Assembly (NCBI GenBank): GCA_964641665.1
Contig: CAZXKO010000070.1
Span: 62,001-126,000 of the forward strand
From: Gp1-AA133 sp964641665
GTDB lineage: Bacteria > Acidobacteriota > Terriglobia > Terriglobales > Acidobacteriaceae
Direction: 5' to 3'
DNA: 64,000 bases
The notes below the pieces were generated by a model. The model saw nothing but the letters and a program-made list of their open reading frames with translations, was not told where the DNA came from and searched no databases. Shown here one piece after another: positions 42,848 through 52,014 of the stretch (within the stretch, counting starts at the first letter, position 1; each line of letters starts with the position of its first letter). The position numbers were made by a program, and so were the translations under genes.

Positions 42848-44857
42848 ATGGCATTCCGCCAGAAAGTTCCATGGAAACAGCGCTATGCCGCCGTGGCCAG
42901 CGTGATGACGTTAGTCGCTCAATTGATGTCCCCCGCCTTCGCTTCGGCGGCAGACAACTCCGCAAAAACCCGCACTCCCATCAAACACGTGATCGTGATT
43001 ATCGGAGAGAACCGGACCTTTGATCACGTATTCGCCACCTATAAGCCCAAGAGGGGAGAGAGCGTGAGCAACCTGCTCTCCAAGGGCATCGTCAACGAAG
43101 ACGGCACACCGGGACCAAACTTTTCTCTGGGAGCGCAGTCGTCGGCGATCGACGACCATGACGACGGTTATCGCCTCAGCCCCTCGCACAACACACCTTA
43201 CTCGGTTCTGCCTCCGGTACTCGCCGGCGGAGGCCCGCCCCCGTTCCCGGACGCTACGACGGCCAAGTCCATCGAGAATGGCCTGCCCGACGACTACTAC
43301 GTCTACCTGACTACGGGAGGCATCGGGAGTCTGCATCATGGAGACGTCGACACGCGCATTCCGAATGCGGCCAGCCTGCCCAACGGCCCGTTCCAGTTGA
43401 CCTCGTCGACGCACCTCTACGACGCCTACGACAACAGCCCCGTGCATCGCTTCTACCAGATGTGGCAGCAGTTTGATTGCAAGGCCTCGAGAGGGACCAA
43501 GAGCAATCCCAGCGGGTGCAAGGCTGACCTGTTCCCGTGGGTTGAGGACACCATCGGTGCCGGGTCGAACGGAAACGCCCAGTCGTCCACCTTCACCGAC
43601 ACCAGCACGAAAGAGGGCTCCACGTCGATGGGGTTCTACAACATGCTGCAGGGCGATGCGCCCTACTTCAAATACCTGGCGGACCACTACGCCATGAGCG
43701 ACAACTTCCACCAGTCGGTCATGGGCGGAACCGGTGCCAACCACGTCATGCTGGGTACCGGCGATGCCATCTGGTTCACCGACGGGAACGGGAACGCGGC
43801 CGTGCCGCCGCATAACGTCTTCATCAGCGCTGGCCCGAACAGCGGCACTGTCGATGAAATTGAAAACCCGAATCCGCAACCTGGCACCAACAATTGGTAT
43901 ACCGAGGATGGCTACGGCAACGGCTCCTACGGATCCCCCTCTTCCGGCGGCGGCACCTACAGCGACTGCGCCGATCGCCACGCACCCGGCGTCCGCGAGG
44001 TGGTCCGCTACCTGGATTCGATCTCGATCGACCCAAACTGCGAGAAGGGACACTACTATCTGCTCAACAACTACAACCCCGGCTACCTCGGTGACGGAAC
44101 CAGCGCGTACAGTTCCGCGGTACTCTCCGATCCGGGACAGACCGTCTTCGCCATTCCGCCCTCGCCCCTGCGCAGCATAGGCGACACGCTCACGGACAAG
44201 GGCGTCTCGTTTGCCTACTACGGTGACCAGTGGAACACCTACCTCGCCAACCCAGATCTGAACTACGTCGCCGCAGACAACACCTTCTGCAACATCTGCG
44301 ACTTCTTCCTGTATCAGAGCTCTATCATGGGCGCTGCGTCGGGCCGCGTGCACAACCTGGACACCGCGGACCTTTACACCGCGATCGGGAACGGGACCCT
44401 GCCAGCCGTTTCGTTCGTAAAGCCCGACGGCTACCTTGACGGGCATCCAGCTTCGTCGAAGCTGATTCTGTTCGAAGGCTTCGTGAAGAAGATCGTCGAT
44501 GGCGTGAGGGCGAACCCGGACCTGTGGGCGAGCACAGCCGTCATCGTGACCATCGATGAAGGCGGCGGCTACTGGGACTCGGGCTACATCCAGCCGCTGG
44601 ACTTCTTCGGCGATGGAACCCGCATCCCGACGCTTGTGGTCTCGCCCTGGACCAAGCCTGGCCACATCTCGCACACCTATACCGACCACGTTTCGATCCT
44701 GAAGTTCATCGAAGCGAACTGGGGGCTGCCGCCTGTGACCCACCGAAGCCGCGACAACTTCCCCAACCCGGTCGCAACCAAGAGCAACCCCTACGTGCCG
44801 CTGAACAGCCCCGCCATCGGCGACATGTTGGACCTGTTCAGTTTCGGGGATCGGTAG
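42848..44857 (+). CDS. Secreted phosphoesterase, phospholipase C/acid phosphatase family
   Basis: A 669-residue protein with a Sec-type signal (VMTLVAQLMSPAFASA, about residues 18-34). The phosphoesterase family start IKHVIVIIGENRTFDHVFAT holds the metal-binding Glu-Asn. Later blocks are YNMLQGDAPYFKYLADHYAM, SDNFHQSVMGGTGANHVML, AVSFVKPDGYLDGHP, VIVTIDEGGGYWDSG, RIPTLVVSPWTKPGHISHTY and DHVSILKFIEANWGL. These match the PLC/AcpA type acting on phospholipids or phosphomonoesters outside the cell. GGAGGAGGG precedes the ATG at 42848. Many Gly/Ser/Asn-rich loops in the middle make it longer than the core family. Confidence 0.88.
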   Translation: MAFRQKVPWKQRYAAVASVMTLVAQLMSPAFASAADNSAKTRTPIKHVIVIIGENRTFDHVFATYKPKRGESVSNLLSKGIVNEDGTPGPNFSLGAQSSAIDDHDDGYRLSPSHNTPYSVLPPVLAGGGPPPFPDATTAKSIENGLPDDYYVYLTTGGIGSLHHGDVDTRIPNAASLPNGPFQLTSSTHLYDAYDNSPVHRFYQMWQQFDCKASRGTKSNPSGCKADLFPWVEDTIGAGSNGNAQSSTFTDTSTKEGSTSMGFYNMLQGDAPYFKYLADHYAMSDNFHQSVMGGTGANHVMLGTGDAIWFTDGNGNAAVPPHNVFISAGPNSGTVDEIENPNPQPGTNNWYTEDGYGNGSYGSPSSGGGTYSDCADRHAPGVREVVRYLDSISIDPNCEKGHYYLLNNYNPGYLGDGTSAYSSAVLSDPGQTVFAIPPSPLRSIGDTLTDKGVSFAYYGDQWNTYLANPDLNYVAADNTFCNICDFFLYQSSIMGAASGRVHNLDTADLYTAIGNGTLPAVSFVKPDGYLDGHPASSKLILFEGFVKKIVDGVRANPDLWASTAVIVTIDEGGGYWDSGYIQPLDFFGDGTRIPTLVVSPWTKPGHISHTYTDHVSILKFIEANWGLPPVTHRSRDNFPNPVATKSNPYVPLNSPAIGDMLDLFSFGDR

Positions 44858-45017
44858 TAATCGCCGCCAGGATGAGTTGAAGGAAACAAGGGGGCGTCAA
44901 TCGGTGAAATTCACCGGCTGGCGCCCATCTTGCGTGTCACAGGATTAGGGAGAGTCGTTGGGGCTGCAGAGGCCGGCATGGAAGGTGTAAGGTATTGGGA
45001 CCTTCGAGGTCGGCCCC

Positions 45018-45854
45018 ATGTCCAGTACGCCAAGAGGAAAACTGCCGTGGGGAGCGCCCACAGTGTTGGGAGTTCCCTTCGACGCGAATTCATCGTACAA
45101 ACGCGGTTCGGCGGCGGCGCCGCCCCTCATTCTGGACGCGCTACGAAGCGATGCCTCCAACACGTGGACGGAACTTGGCGTCGATGTGGGGGCAGAAGGT
45201 GCCTATCGCGATGAGGGCGACCTGCGGTTCGGCGAGGGCGATCCCTTCCGCGCCATTGAGCAGGCGGTCGATGACTTGCTCGAGAAGCGCCAGCGTCCGG
45301 TGTGTCTGGGAGGCGATCACTCCATCACCTACCCAATCCTGCGGGCGTTTGGGCGGAAATTCAAAGACCTGACGCTGATTCATTTCGACGCGCACCCGGA
45401 CCTTTACGATGAGTTCCAAGGCAGCCGGCACTCCCATGCGTCTCCGTTCGCCCGAATCATGGAAGAGAAATTGACCAAGCGCTTGATCCAGGTGGGCATC
45501 CGCACCATGAACGCGCACCAGGAAAAGCAGGCCAAGCGTTTCGGGGTAGAGGTCTACAAGATCGGTCACGAGCGCGCCTTGGAAGAGGTGAAGACCTGGT
45601 GCCCAGTCTATGTCTCGTTCGACATGGACGTGCTCGATCCGGCGTTCGCGCCCGGGGTGTCGCACCGGGAACCGGGGGGCATGTCGGTGCGCGAGGTGCT
45701 CGAACACCTGCATTCGATCACCGCGACCATCGTCGGTGCCGACATCGTGGAGTACAACCCCAGCCGGGACGTTTCCGAGCTCACGGCCACCGTTGCCGGG
45801 AAGTTACTCAAGGAAATACTCGGAAAAATGATGACCTCGTGTACCTGCCCGTGA
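45018..45854 (+). CDS. speB: Agmatinase/arginase-family ureohydrolase
   Basis: A 278-residue manganese enzyme. The metal ligands are in CLGGDHSITYPI, IHFDAHPDLYDE, SRHSHASPFARI and VSFDMDVLDPAFAPGV. The family includes agmatinase (agmatine to putrescine + urea), arginase, guanidinobutyrase and formiminoglutamase; agmatinase is the default call but the substrate is not fixed by these motifs. It is the first gene of a tight five-gene same-strand cluster (gaps of 3-21 bases) with DUF302, DUF202, rpiA and a membrane protein. Confidence 0.85.
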   Translation: MSSTPRGKLPWGAPTVLGVPFDANSSYKRGSAAAPPLILDALRSDASNTWTELGVDVGAEGAYRDEGDLRFGEGDPFRAIEQAVDDLLEKRQRPVCLGGDHSITYPILRAFGRKFKDLTLIHFDAHPDLYDEFQGSRHSHASPFARIMEEKLTKRLIQVGIRTMNAHQEKQAKRFGVEVYKIGHERALEEVKTWCPVYVSFDMDVLDPAFAPGVSHREPGGMSVREVLEHLHSITATIVGADIVEYNPSRDVSELTATVAGKLLKEILGKMMTSCTCP

Positions 45855-45872
45855 GGCTTCAATGAGGATGTA

Positions 45873-46256
45873 ATGAACAACGGCTTGATTGATACTGCCA
45901 GTCCGTACTCCGTTGCCGAGACTGTGCAGCGGTTGGAGACAATCCTGAAATCCAAGGGATTGACGATCTTTGCGCGCATCGATCACAGCGGAGAAGCGGC
46001 GAAAGTTGGGATGGAGATGCATCCCACGCAACTCTTGATTTTCGGCAGTCCCAAGGGAGGCACGCCGGTGATGCTGTCGGCGCCATCGGTAGCGATTGAC
46101 CTGCCCCTCAAGGCGCTGGTCTGGGAGGATGATAAGGGTAAGGTCTGGATCACGCAGAACAGCCCTGAATACCTGAAGGAGCGCCACGGGATTCCCGCGA
46201 TCCTGGTGGTGAATCTGGCGGGAGCAGGAGCGCTGATCCAGAAAGCTGTGGAATAA
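45873..46256 (+). CDS. DUF302-family protein
   Basis: A 127-residue protein with the DUF302 pattern (TASPYSVAETVQRLETILKS, GLTIFARIDHSGEAAKVGME, LPLKALVWEDDKGKVWITQN, YLKERHG). The function of this small alpha-beta domain is unknown. No signal peptide is seen, so it is probably cytoplasmic. It follows the ureohydrolase gene by 18 bases. Confidence 0.85.
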   Translation: MNNGLIDTASPYSVAETVQRLETILKSKGLTIFARIDHSGEAAKVGMEMHPTQLLIFGSPKGGTPVMLSAPSVAIDLPLKALVWEDDKGKVWITQNSPEYLKERHGIPAILVVNLAGAGALIQKAVE

Positions 46257-46277
46257 TCATCCGGCACTGCCGCCCGC

Positions 46278-46658
46278 ATGCCCGACAATCCTAACCGAGC
46301 GCGCGACCACTTGGCCAACGAGCGCACCTTCCTGGCCTGGGTACGCACCGGGATCGCGATCGTGGTCTTCGGTTTCGCCATTGGCCGCTTCGCGATTGCC
46401 CTTCGTCAGTTCAGCGTTCTGCAAGGCAAGCAACTCCAAACGACTGGAGTCTCGGTATGGTTTGGCATGATTTCGATCGTGGCGGGCGTGGTGCTGACAC
46501 TGGCCGGGCTGGCGCGTTACCGACGCACCCGGACGCAGCTGGACAGCGGCAACTTCGAGCCGGCAAGATTCGTGATCGACCTGGTGGCAGTGGTTACTGC
46601 GCTGTTCGGTCTGGCCCTTGGCGGTTATCTCATCTACATCGAAACGGGATGGCACTGA
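46278..46658 (+). CDS. DUF202/YidH-like membrane protein
   Basis: A 126-residue membrane protein. The signature RDHLANERTFLAWVRTGIAI is followed by three hydrophobic helices (VVFGFAIGRFAI, MISIVAGVVLTLAGL, FVIDLVAVVTALFGLALGGY). YidH/DUF202 proteins are of unknown function. It starts 21 bases after the DUF302 gene and ends 3 bases before rpiA, so all are likely one transcript. Confidence 0.88.
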   Translation: MPDNPNRARDHLANERTFLAWVRTGIAIVVFGFAIGRFAIALRQFSVLQGKQLQTTGVSVWFGMISIVAGVVLTLAGLARYRRTRTQLDSGNFEPARFVIDLVAVVTALFGLALGGYLIYIETGWH

Positions 46659-46661
46659 TTC

Positions 46662-47342
46662 ATGGCGAATGAGGCGGAGAAACAAACCGCGGCTCGGGCA
46701 AGTTTGAAATACGTTCAGGACGGCCAGATCGTCGGCCTCGGCACCGGTTCGACCGCAACCATCGCGATCCGCTACATCGGAGATCGGGTGCGAGATGGCC
46801 TGAAGATCCGCGGGATCCCCACTTCAATCGCCTCCCGCGACCTCGCCATACAACTCGGGATCCCGCTTACCAACTTCGACGAGGTTCAAGAAATCGACGT
46901 CACCATCGACGGCGCCGACGAATTCGATCCTGCGCTGAACCTGATTAAGGGCGGCGGTGGGGCGATGCTGCGGGAAAAAATAGTCGCCTCGGCCACGAAA
47001 AAATTGGTCATCGTCACCGATTCGTCGAAGCAAGTGCCGATGCTGGGAAAGTTCCCTGTGCCCGTCGAGGTGATTGGTTTTGCCGAGGCTTTGGTCGGGA
47101 AGAAGATCGCCGAGCTGGGGGCCAGCGTGACCCAGCGAAAGGACGGGTCTGGAAAACCTTACGTCACCGACGAGAGCCATCACATTCTGGATTGCAGCTT
47201 CGGCCAGATCCCCGATCCGGCGACGCTGGCCCGCAAGCTCAGCGAGGTGCCGGGAGTCGTCGAACATGGCCTTTTCGTGGGGATGGCCGGCGTGGTCCTG
47301 ATGGCAAAGGCCGGCGAAGTCGTGGAATTCTGCCGGTCGTGA
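46662..47342 (+). CDS. rpiA: Ribose-5-phosphate isomerase A
   Basis: A 226-residue cytoplasmic enzyme that interconverts ribose 5-phosphate and ribulose 5-phosphate. Diagnostic blocks are IVGLGTGSTATIAIRYIGDR, TIDGADEFDPALNLIKGGGG, AMLREKIVASATKKLVIVTD and ELGASVTQRKDG. The catalytic Glu is in LREKI and the phosphate loop is GTGSTA. It is a housekeeping gene of the pentose phosphate pathway and could feed xylulose 5-phosphate, through ribulose 5-phosphate, to the phosphoketolase encoded at 21.4 kb. Confidence 0.95.
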   Translation: MANEAEKQTAARASLKYVQDGQIVGLGTGSTATIAIRYIGDRVRDGLKIRGIPTSIASRDLAIQLGIPLTNFDEVQEIDVTIDGADEFDPALNLIKGGGGAMLREKIVASATKKLVIVTDSSKQVPMLGKFPVPVEVIGFAEALVGKKIAELGASVTQRKDGSGKPYVTDESHHILDCSFGQIPDPATLARKLSEVPGVVEHGLFVGMAGVVLMAKAGEVVEFCRS

Positions 47343-47352
47343 CGGGTCAAAT

Positions 47353-48159
47353 ATGGCAACGACGACGGCCGTGGCTTCCTTGACAGACGATGCCCTTACT
47401 GTGTGCGTGATCAGCGCCCTCGCGGCGATGCTGGCCGACGTGTTGCATGAAGGCGTGGGCCACGCGTTGTTGGCGCTGCTGACCGGAGCGCGGTCGGGTG
47501 TGCTCTCGACGGTGGCATGGTCCAGTCCATTCGACTCGCGCCTGGTGGCAGCCGGCGGAACGCTGGTGAATCTTGCGGCCGGCGTGATGTTCTGGCTGGC
47601 CCTGCAACGGGCCGCAAACGCCTCGGCTGCGACACGCTTCTTCCTGCTCATCAGCTGCGCCTTCAACCTATTTGACGGCACCGGGTACTTCTTCTTCTCG
47701 GGCGTTACCGACTTCGGGGACTGGGCACAGGTGATTGCGGGAATGCAACCACACTCGGTCTGGCGCGCTTTGCTGGTTGTGATTGGAATTGCCGCTTACT
47801 ACGGAGCGGTGCTGCTGCTGGGGTTGGGCTTCGTACGCAGACTAGGGATTCCGGCGAACGATGCCCGCCTGCGCAAGTTGACGATCCTTCCCTACGTTTC
47901 CGCGATCGTGCTGATTGGCGTGTCGGGACTGTTCAATCCAATCGGGATTCAGCTGGTGTGGCAATCTGCGTTGCCCGCCACCGCTGGCGCGTATAGCGGA
48001 TTCCTGTGGTTCCGTTACCACGTTCCAAAAGAAATCGTTCCCGGCCGGCCGCTTGAGGAGATAAGCCGAAGCTTCGCGTGGATCTCTGTCGCAGCAATCC
48101 TGGTTCTAGCGTTTATCATCGAGCTCGGGCGTGGAATTACGATTGCGCCGCGCCCGTAA
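47353..48159 (+). CDS. Polytopic membrane protein with HEGVGH motif
   Basis: A 268-residue protein with about six or seven helices. The first helices contain MLADVLHEGVGHALLALLTG, which recalls the HExxH zinc motif of M50 membrane proteases but has one residue too many (HExxxH). A later SCAFNLFDGTGYFFFSGVTD and DW pair also recall M50-like proteins. Whether it binds metal is not known. It is the last gene of the ureohydrolase cluster and starts 10 bases after rpiA. Confidence 0.6.
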   Translation: MATTTAVASLTDDALTVCVISALAAMLADVLHEGVGHALLALLTGARSGVLSTVAWSSPFDSRLVAAGGTLVNLAAGVMFWLALQRAANASAATRFFLLISCAFNLFDGTGYFFFSGVTDFGDWAQVIAGMQPHSVWRALLVVIGIAAYYGAVLLLGLGFVRRLGIPANDARLRKLTILPYVSAIVLIGVSGLFNPIGIQLVWQSALPATAGAYSGFLWFRYHVPKEIVPGRPLEEISRSFAWISVAAILVLAFIIELGRGITIAPRP

Positions 48160-48170
48160 GGGTATGGAAC

Positions 48171-49442
48171 CTACCTTGCCACAATCTCGTGAAGCGCCGC
48201 GAGCAGGCGATCCACTTCCTCCACCGTGTTGTAGTGAAAGATCCCGACCCGCAGGAAGCCGCCGTCTTTCTCGATGTCCAGTTGCTCGGTGAGATTCAGC
48301 GCGTAGTAGTTGCCGTCCCAGGTGAAAAATCCGCGCTCGCCCAGACGAGTCGCAAGTTCCAGGGGAGTGAACCCCTCAATGCGGACCGCGATGGTGGGAC
48401 ACCGCTGGTCAAATCGCTCGGGATCGGTAATCCCGTAGACCCTAGCGCCCGGAACGGTTTTCATCCCCAGCAGTAAGCGCTCGCACAAGCCGCGCTCGTA
48501 CTTCACGATTTCTTCGTAGGCCGCGAGGATGGCGGCCCGGCGTGATGGCGCCGACGGCCGGAGCCGCCGCCCGATATCTGCGATGTACTCGACGCAAGCC
48601 GTGATGCCTGCGATGCACTCGTGGTTGAGCGTTCCCCACTCCCACCGGTAGGGACTTTCATTCGTGTTGGCGCGTACCTTGTAGGGATGCAACCGCTTGA
48701 GGTGCTCGCGCTTTGCATAAAGCACCCCCATGTGCGGACCAAAGAACTTGTAGCTCGAGCAGACCAGGAAGTCGCAATCCAGCGCCCGCACATCGATCGG
48801 CCCATGGGGCGCGTAGTGGACGGCGTCAATGTACGCGAGCGCCCCCACCGCGTGCGCCTGTTGCACGACTTGCGCCACCTGGTTGATCGTCCCCACTGCG
48901 TTCGACGCGTAGCCGACGGCGACCAGCCGGGTATGGCTGTTGATCTTGCGCATCAGGTCGTTCGTGTCGAGAGTGCAGTCCGCTGGGCTGATCGCGACAT
49001 GGCGGACGGTCACGCCACGCTCTTCGAGCGCTTGCCACGGGGAGAAGTTAGCGTCGTGGTCGAGCAGCGTAAGCACGATCTCGTCGCCCGGACCCAGTTC
49101 GCGCCCAATCGCACGGCTCATGGCAAACGTCAGTGACGTCATGTTGAAGCCGAAGACGACTTCATCGGAGTCGCAGCCAAAGAAATCGGCCATGGCCGAG
49201 CGCGCCGCGGCGATGGTCTCATTGGTGCGCTGACTGGTGGCATAGGCGCCGTTGGTGTTCGCGTTCGAATGCCTGAGGTAGTTGCTGATCGCGTCGATCA
49301 CGCGCTGTGGAACCTGCGTTCCGCCCGGACCGTCGAGAAAGGCCGCCGGGTGGCCGTTCACTCTCTCGGCAAGGGACGGGAACTGGGAGCGGATCCAGGT
49401 GAGATCAAGCGCGGTGCTGATGGCATCTTGCGCAGTGAGCAT
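48171..49442 (-). CDS. Class-V aminotransferase, cysteine desulfurase-like
   Basis: A 423-residue PLP enzyme of the VC1184/CsdA-like subgroup. Visible blocks are AAFLDGPGGTQVPQRVIDAI, ETIAAARSAMADFFGCDSDE, LDHDANFSPWQALEERGVTV, IDAVHYAPHGPIDVRALDCD and the PLP-Lys site FLVCSSYKFFGPHMGVLYAK. It lacks the mobile catalytic-Cys loop typical of SufS at the expected place, as far as can be judged by eye, so the reaction may differ from desulfuration. It points toward and ends 11 bases from the convergent membrane-protein gene. Confidence 0.85.
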   Translation of the reverse strand: MLTAQDAISTALDLTWIRSQFPSLAERVNGHPAAFLDGPGGTQVPQRVIDAISNYLRHSNANTNGAYATSQRTNETIAAARSAMADFFGCDSDEVVFGFNMTSLTFAMSRAIGRELGPGDEIVLTLLDHDANFSPWQALEERGVTVRHVAISPADCTLDTNDLMRKINSHTRLVAVGYASNAVGTINQVAQVVQQAHAVGALAYIDAVHYAPHGPIDVRALDCDFLVCSSYKFFGPHMGVLYAKREHLKRLHPYKVRANTNESPYRWEWGTLNHECIAGITACVEYIADIGRRLRPSAPSRRAAILAAYEEIVKYERGLCERLLLGMKTVPGARVYGITDPERFDQRCPTIAVRIEGFTPLELATRLGERGFFTWDGNYYALNLTEQLDIEKDGGFLRVGIFHYNTVEEVDRLLAALHEIVAR

Positions 49443-49478
49443 AAAATTTCTGCGGTTCCCTTGATCCGACGAAGTCCA

Positions 49479-49877
49479 CTAGCCCATGGTGGTGGTGTGT
49501 TCCGGCTTGACCTTGTACATCACGCGCACTTCGCCGGGTTGCCCGTAGGGGTACTTGTCCACGCCTAGGTATTTCTTGGCCATCTTGTCGATATGGTCGT
49601 TGGCGCCCTGTTCGGTGATTTCCACCACCCGGCCGCGGATTTCGAGGTAGCGGTAGGGGTTCTCCGGGTCGCTGATCGCGAGCGACACGCGCGGGTCGCG
49701 GCGCACGTTCCGGTCCTTCTGGCGGCCCTTGGCGGAGTTGAAAATCACGTGCTCGCCGTCGAAGTCGCACCAGACCGGGGTGACCTGCGGTCGTCCGTCG
49801 GGCATGAGCGTGCCCAGATTGGCGAAGGCGCGTTTCTGGAAGAGGTCCGTGTATTTGTCGGGGATGGCACCGGCCAT
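49479..49877 (-). CDS. PPOX-class (F420/flavin-binding split barrel) protein
   Basis: A 132-residue protein with the split-barrel pattern ANLGTLMPDGRPQVTPVWCD, VIFNSAKGRQKDRNVRRDPR, VSLAISDPENPYRYLEIRGR and HIDKMAKKYLGVDKYPY. This is the TIGR03618/PPOX subgroup, whose members bind F420, FMN or haem and reduce small substrates. The cofactor cannot be told here. It starts 36 bases upstream of the aminotransferase gene on the same strand and may be cotranscribed. Confidence 0.85.
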   Translation of the reverse strand: MAGAIPDKYTDLFQKRAFANLGTLMPDGRPQVTPVWCDFDGEHVIFNSAKGRQKDRNVRRDPRVSLAISDPENPYRYLEIRGRVVEITEQGANDHIDKMAKKYLGVDKYPYGQPGEVRVMYKVKPEHTTTMG

Positions 49878-50150
49878 GCAAAGCCTCCTGATCGCTGCAA
49901 AGGATAAGGCACGTCAGATTATAGCCGCGCGCAAGATTCACTTGCAGCATTGTGCGGCCGGGATCAATTTCGCGGGGTCTGGCGCCGCGTCGTTCAACAC
50001 GGAGGGCTCATTTTCCGAAAACAGCCCGAGCCTTTTACAATGCTGGCTTACTCAAGCGAAGCGCAGTCTTTCATGCGTTGAGTGGAACCGGTGTGGGCGC
50101 TTCTGCTTCAGCTCAGATACAACTAGCGATCTCATTCGGAGGCAGGTTCA

Positions 50151-51068
50151 ATGAGGAATCTGTTGGCTGGCGCGCACAAGCTTATTCTTTCGACCGCGGT
50201 GCTTTTGACTTTCACCACAGTGGCGATCCCTGCTTTTGCCCAGGACGCCAAGTATCCGCCAACCATCGTGTTCATGACCGATTTCGGCACGGTGGACGAC
50301 GCCGTTCCGATCTGCAAGGGGGTCATGTACGCGGTGATGCCATTGGTGCGTGTCGTGGACTTGTCGCACCAGGTGAATCGGTTTTCGATCCTTGACGGGG
50401 CACGATTTCTTGAAGGCGCCTCGCCCTACTACCCGGAGGGAACGGTGTTTGTCACGGTGATCGACCCCGGAGTTGGCAGCAAGCGCAAAGCTGTGATCAT
50501 CAAGTCGAAGCGCGGACAGTACTTCGTGCTACCCGACAACGGGTTGATCACGATGGTGGCCGATCGCGATGGCCTGGAAGGCGCGCGCGAAATCACGAAT
50601 ACGAATTGGATGTACGGGAAGGCTCTTTCGTCCACCTTTCACGGGCGCGACATCTTTTCTCCCGCGGGAGCGCACCTGGCCCGCGGCGACGATTGGACGC
50701 AGGTAGGTCCGGCGCTCGATGTGAAATCCCTGGTACGGCTTGACCTCGAAGCCGTCAAAATCGACGACGAAGGATTGCACGGAGAAGTGATTGCGACCGA
50801 TGGCCCATTCGGCAACCTGATCACGAATGTCGCGGTCGACGACTTTCTGAAGCTGGGATATCAGCGTGGCCAGACTGTTCCGATGATGCTCGGCGATTTG
50901 AAGATCGACCTGCCGTTCGTGAATACCTTCAGCGATGTCCCCCTCAAGAAGCCGCTGATCTACATCGATTCGCGGGGATTTTTTGCGCTGGCGGTGAACC
51001 AGGCCAGCTTTGCCGATGTGTATGGGATCAAGCCGCCGGTGAAGTTTTCGATTCCACGGGCGAAATGA
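50151..51068 (+). CDS. SAM hydroxide adenosyltransferase (SAM hydrolase) with signal peptide
   Basis: A 305-residue member of the DUF62 family, which uses an activated water to split S-adenosylmethionine into adenosine and methionine. The catalytic motifs are IVFMTDFGTVDDAV (Asp), SSTFHGRDIFSPAGAHLA (Arg and His) and DGPFGNLITNV. YFVLPDNGLIT also fits. Residues 1-31 form a clear signal peptide (KLILSTAVLLTFTTVAIPAF, then AQ), unusual for an enzyme of a cytoplasmic substrate. GGAGG precedes the ATG by 8 bases. It converges on pnp, and a secreted adenosine deaminase gene follows that, so the product adenosine has a use nearby. Confidence 0.87.
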   Translation: MRNLLAGAHKLILSTAVLLTFTTVAIPAFAQDAKYPPTIVFMTDFGTVDDAVPICKGVMYAVMPLVRVVDLSHQVNRFSILDGARFLEGASPYYPEGTVFVTVIDPGVGSKRKAVIIKSKRGQYFVLPDNGLITMVADRDGLEGAREITNTNWMYGKALSSTFHGRDIFSPAGAHLARGDDWTQVGPALDVKSLVRLDLEAVKIDDEGLHGEVIATDGPFGNLITNVAVDDFLKLGYQRGQTVPMMLGDLKIDLPFVNTFSDVPLKKPLIYIDSRGFFALAVNQASFADVYGIKPPVKFSIPRAK

Positions 51069-51105
51069 GCCGGCGGTCGCAAATAGATTCAGAATCTGAG
51101 GGTTG

Positions 51106-51948
51106 CTACCCCAGGTCAGCCGCAATACGCGGCAGCACTGCCTTCAGCAGGGCTTCGAACTGCACGCGAACCTTCTCACCGGTTTCCATCACTTCCTGGT
51201 GGCTGAGGACCTGATCGAGGATTCCCGCAGCCATGTTGGTGACGCACGAGATCGCGAGCACCTTGATTCCCATGTGGCGCGCGGCGATGACCTCGGCGAC
51301 CGTAGACATCCCGACCAGGTCCGCGCCGATGATGCGGAGATACCGAATCTCTGCGGGGGTCTCGTAACTCGGACCGAGCAAGCCGGCATAGATTCCTTCT
51401 TCAAGCGCAATGCCTAGCTTCGAGGCTTCTTCCCGAGCGGCCTTCACATACGGGCGGTAGTAGGCCTGGGTCATGTCGGGAAAGCGCACGCCGAAGCGGT
51501 CGTCGTTCGCACCGACCAGCGGGTGGTGGCCCTGCAGATTGATGTGGTCCGTGATCGCGACCAGGGCTCCTTGCTGATACTTCAGGTTGATTCCCCCGGC
51601 GGCGTTCGTGATGACGACCGCGCCAATCCCCATGCGTCCGAACACGCGCATGGGGAAGGCGACTTCCTGCACCGAATACCCTTCGTACAGATGCACGCGC
51701 CCCTGCATGACGGCGACGGCAACGTCTCCGGCTTTGCCGATCACCATCTGGCCGGCGTGTCCGATGGCGGTGGAGCGGGGGAAACCGGGGATTTGCGCGT
51801 AGGGGGTGCGGACGGCGTCCGAGAGTTGGTCGGCGAAGGCGCCCAGCCCGGAACCCAGCACGAGTCCGATTTTCGGCTTGATGCGTGCCTGAGAGAGCAG
51901 GAACTGTGCGGCGGCATCAGCCCGCAAAAACCCATCATCGTTCGGCAT
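51106..51948 (-). CDS. Purine nucleoside phosphorylase
   Basis: A 280-residue trimeric-type (PNP/MTAP) enzyme that splits inosine or guanosine with phosphate to the base and ribose 1-phosphate. Motifs are KIGLVLGSGLGAFADQLSDA, QGRVHLYEGYSVQEVAFPMR, VITNAAGGINLKYQQGALVA, ITDHINLQGHHPL, GLLGPSYETPAEIRYLRIIG, DLVGMSTVAEVIAARH and CVTNMAAG. The Asn and Glu for 6-oxopurines are at the usual places. The ATG at 51948 (MPNDDG) is used. It is 66 bases downstream of the adenosine deaminase gene on the same strand. Confidence 0.93.
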   Translation of the reverse strand: MPNDDGFLRADAAAQFLLSQARIKPKIGLVLGSGLGAFADQLSDAVRTPYAQIPGFPRSTAIGHAGQMVIGKAGDVAVAVMQGRVHLYEGYSVQEVAFPMRVFGRMGIGAVVITNAAGGINLKYQQGALVAITDHINLQGHHPLVGANDDRFGVRFPDMTQAYYRPYVKAAREEASKLGIALEEGIYAGLLGPSYETPAEIRYLRIIGADLVGMSTVAEVIAARHMGIKVLAISCVTNMAAGILDQVLSHQEVMETGEKVRVQFEALLKAVLPRIAADLG

Positions 51949-52014
51949 GCAAACCCCTTTCAACCATGGAGGGCACAGAGGAACACGGAGGAATTCCTAC
52001 CTCAGACTCCGCGA

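Noticed and set aside
42911..44743. Minus-strand open frame of 610 codons opposite the phospholipase-like gene
   Set aside because: The plus strand holds a clear secreted phosphoesterase with a ribosome site. The antisense frame has no recognisable domain.
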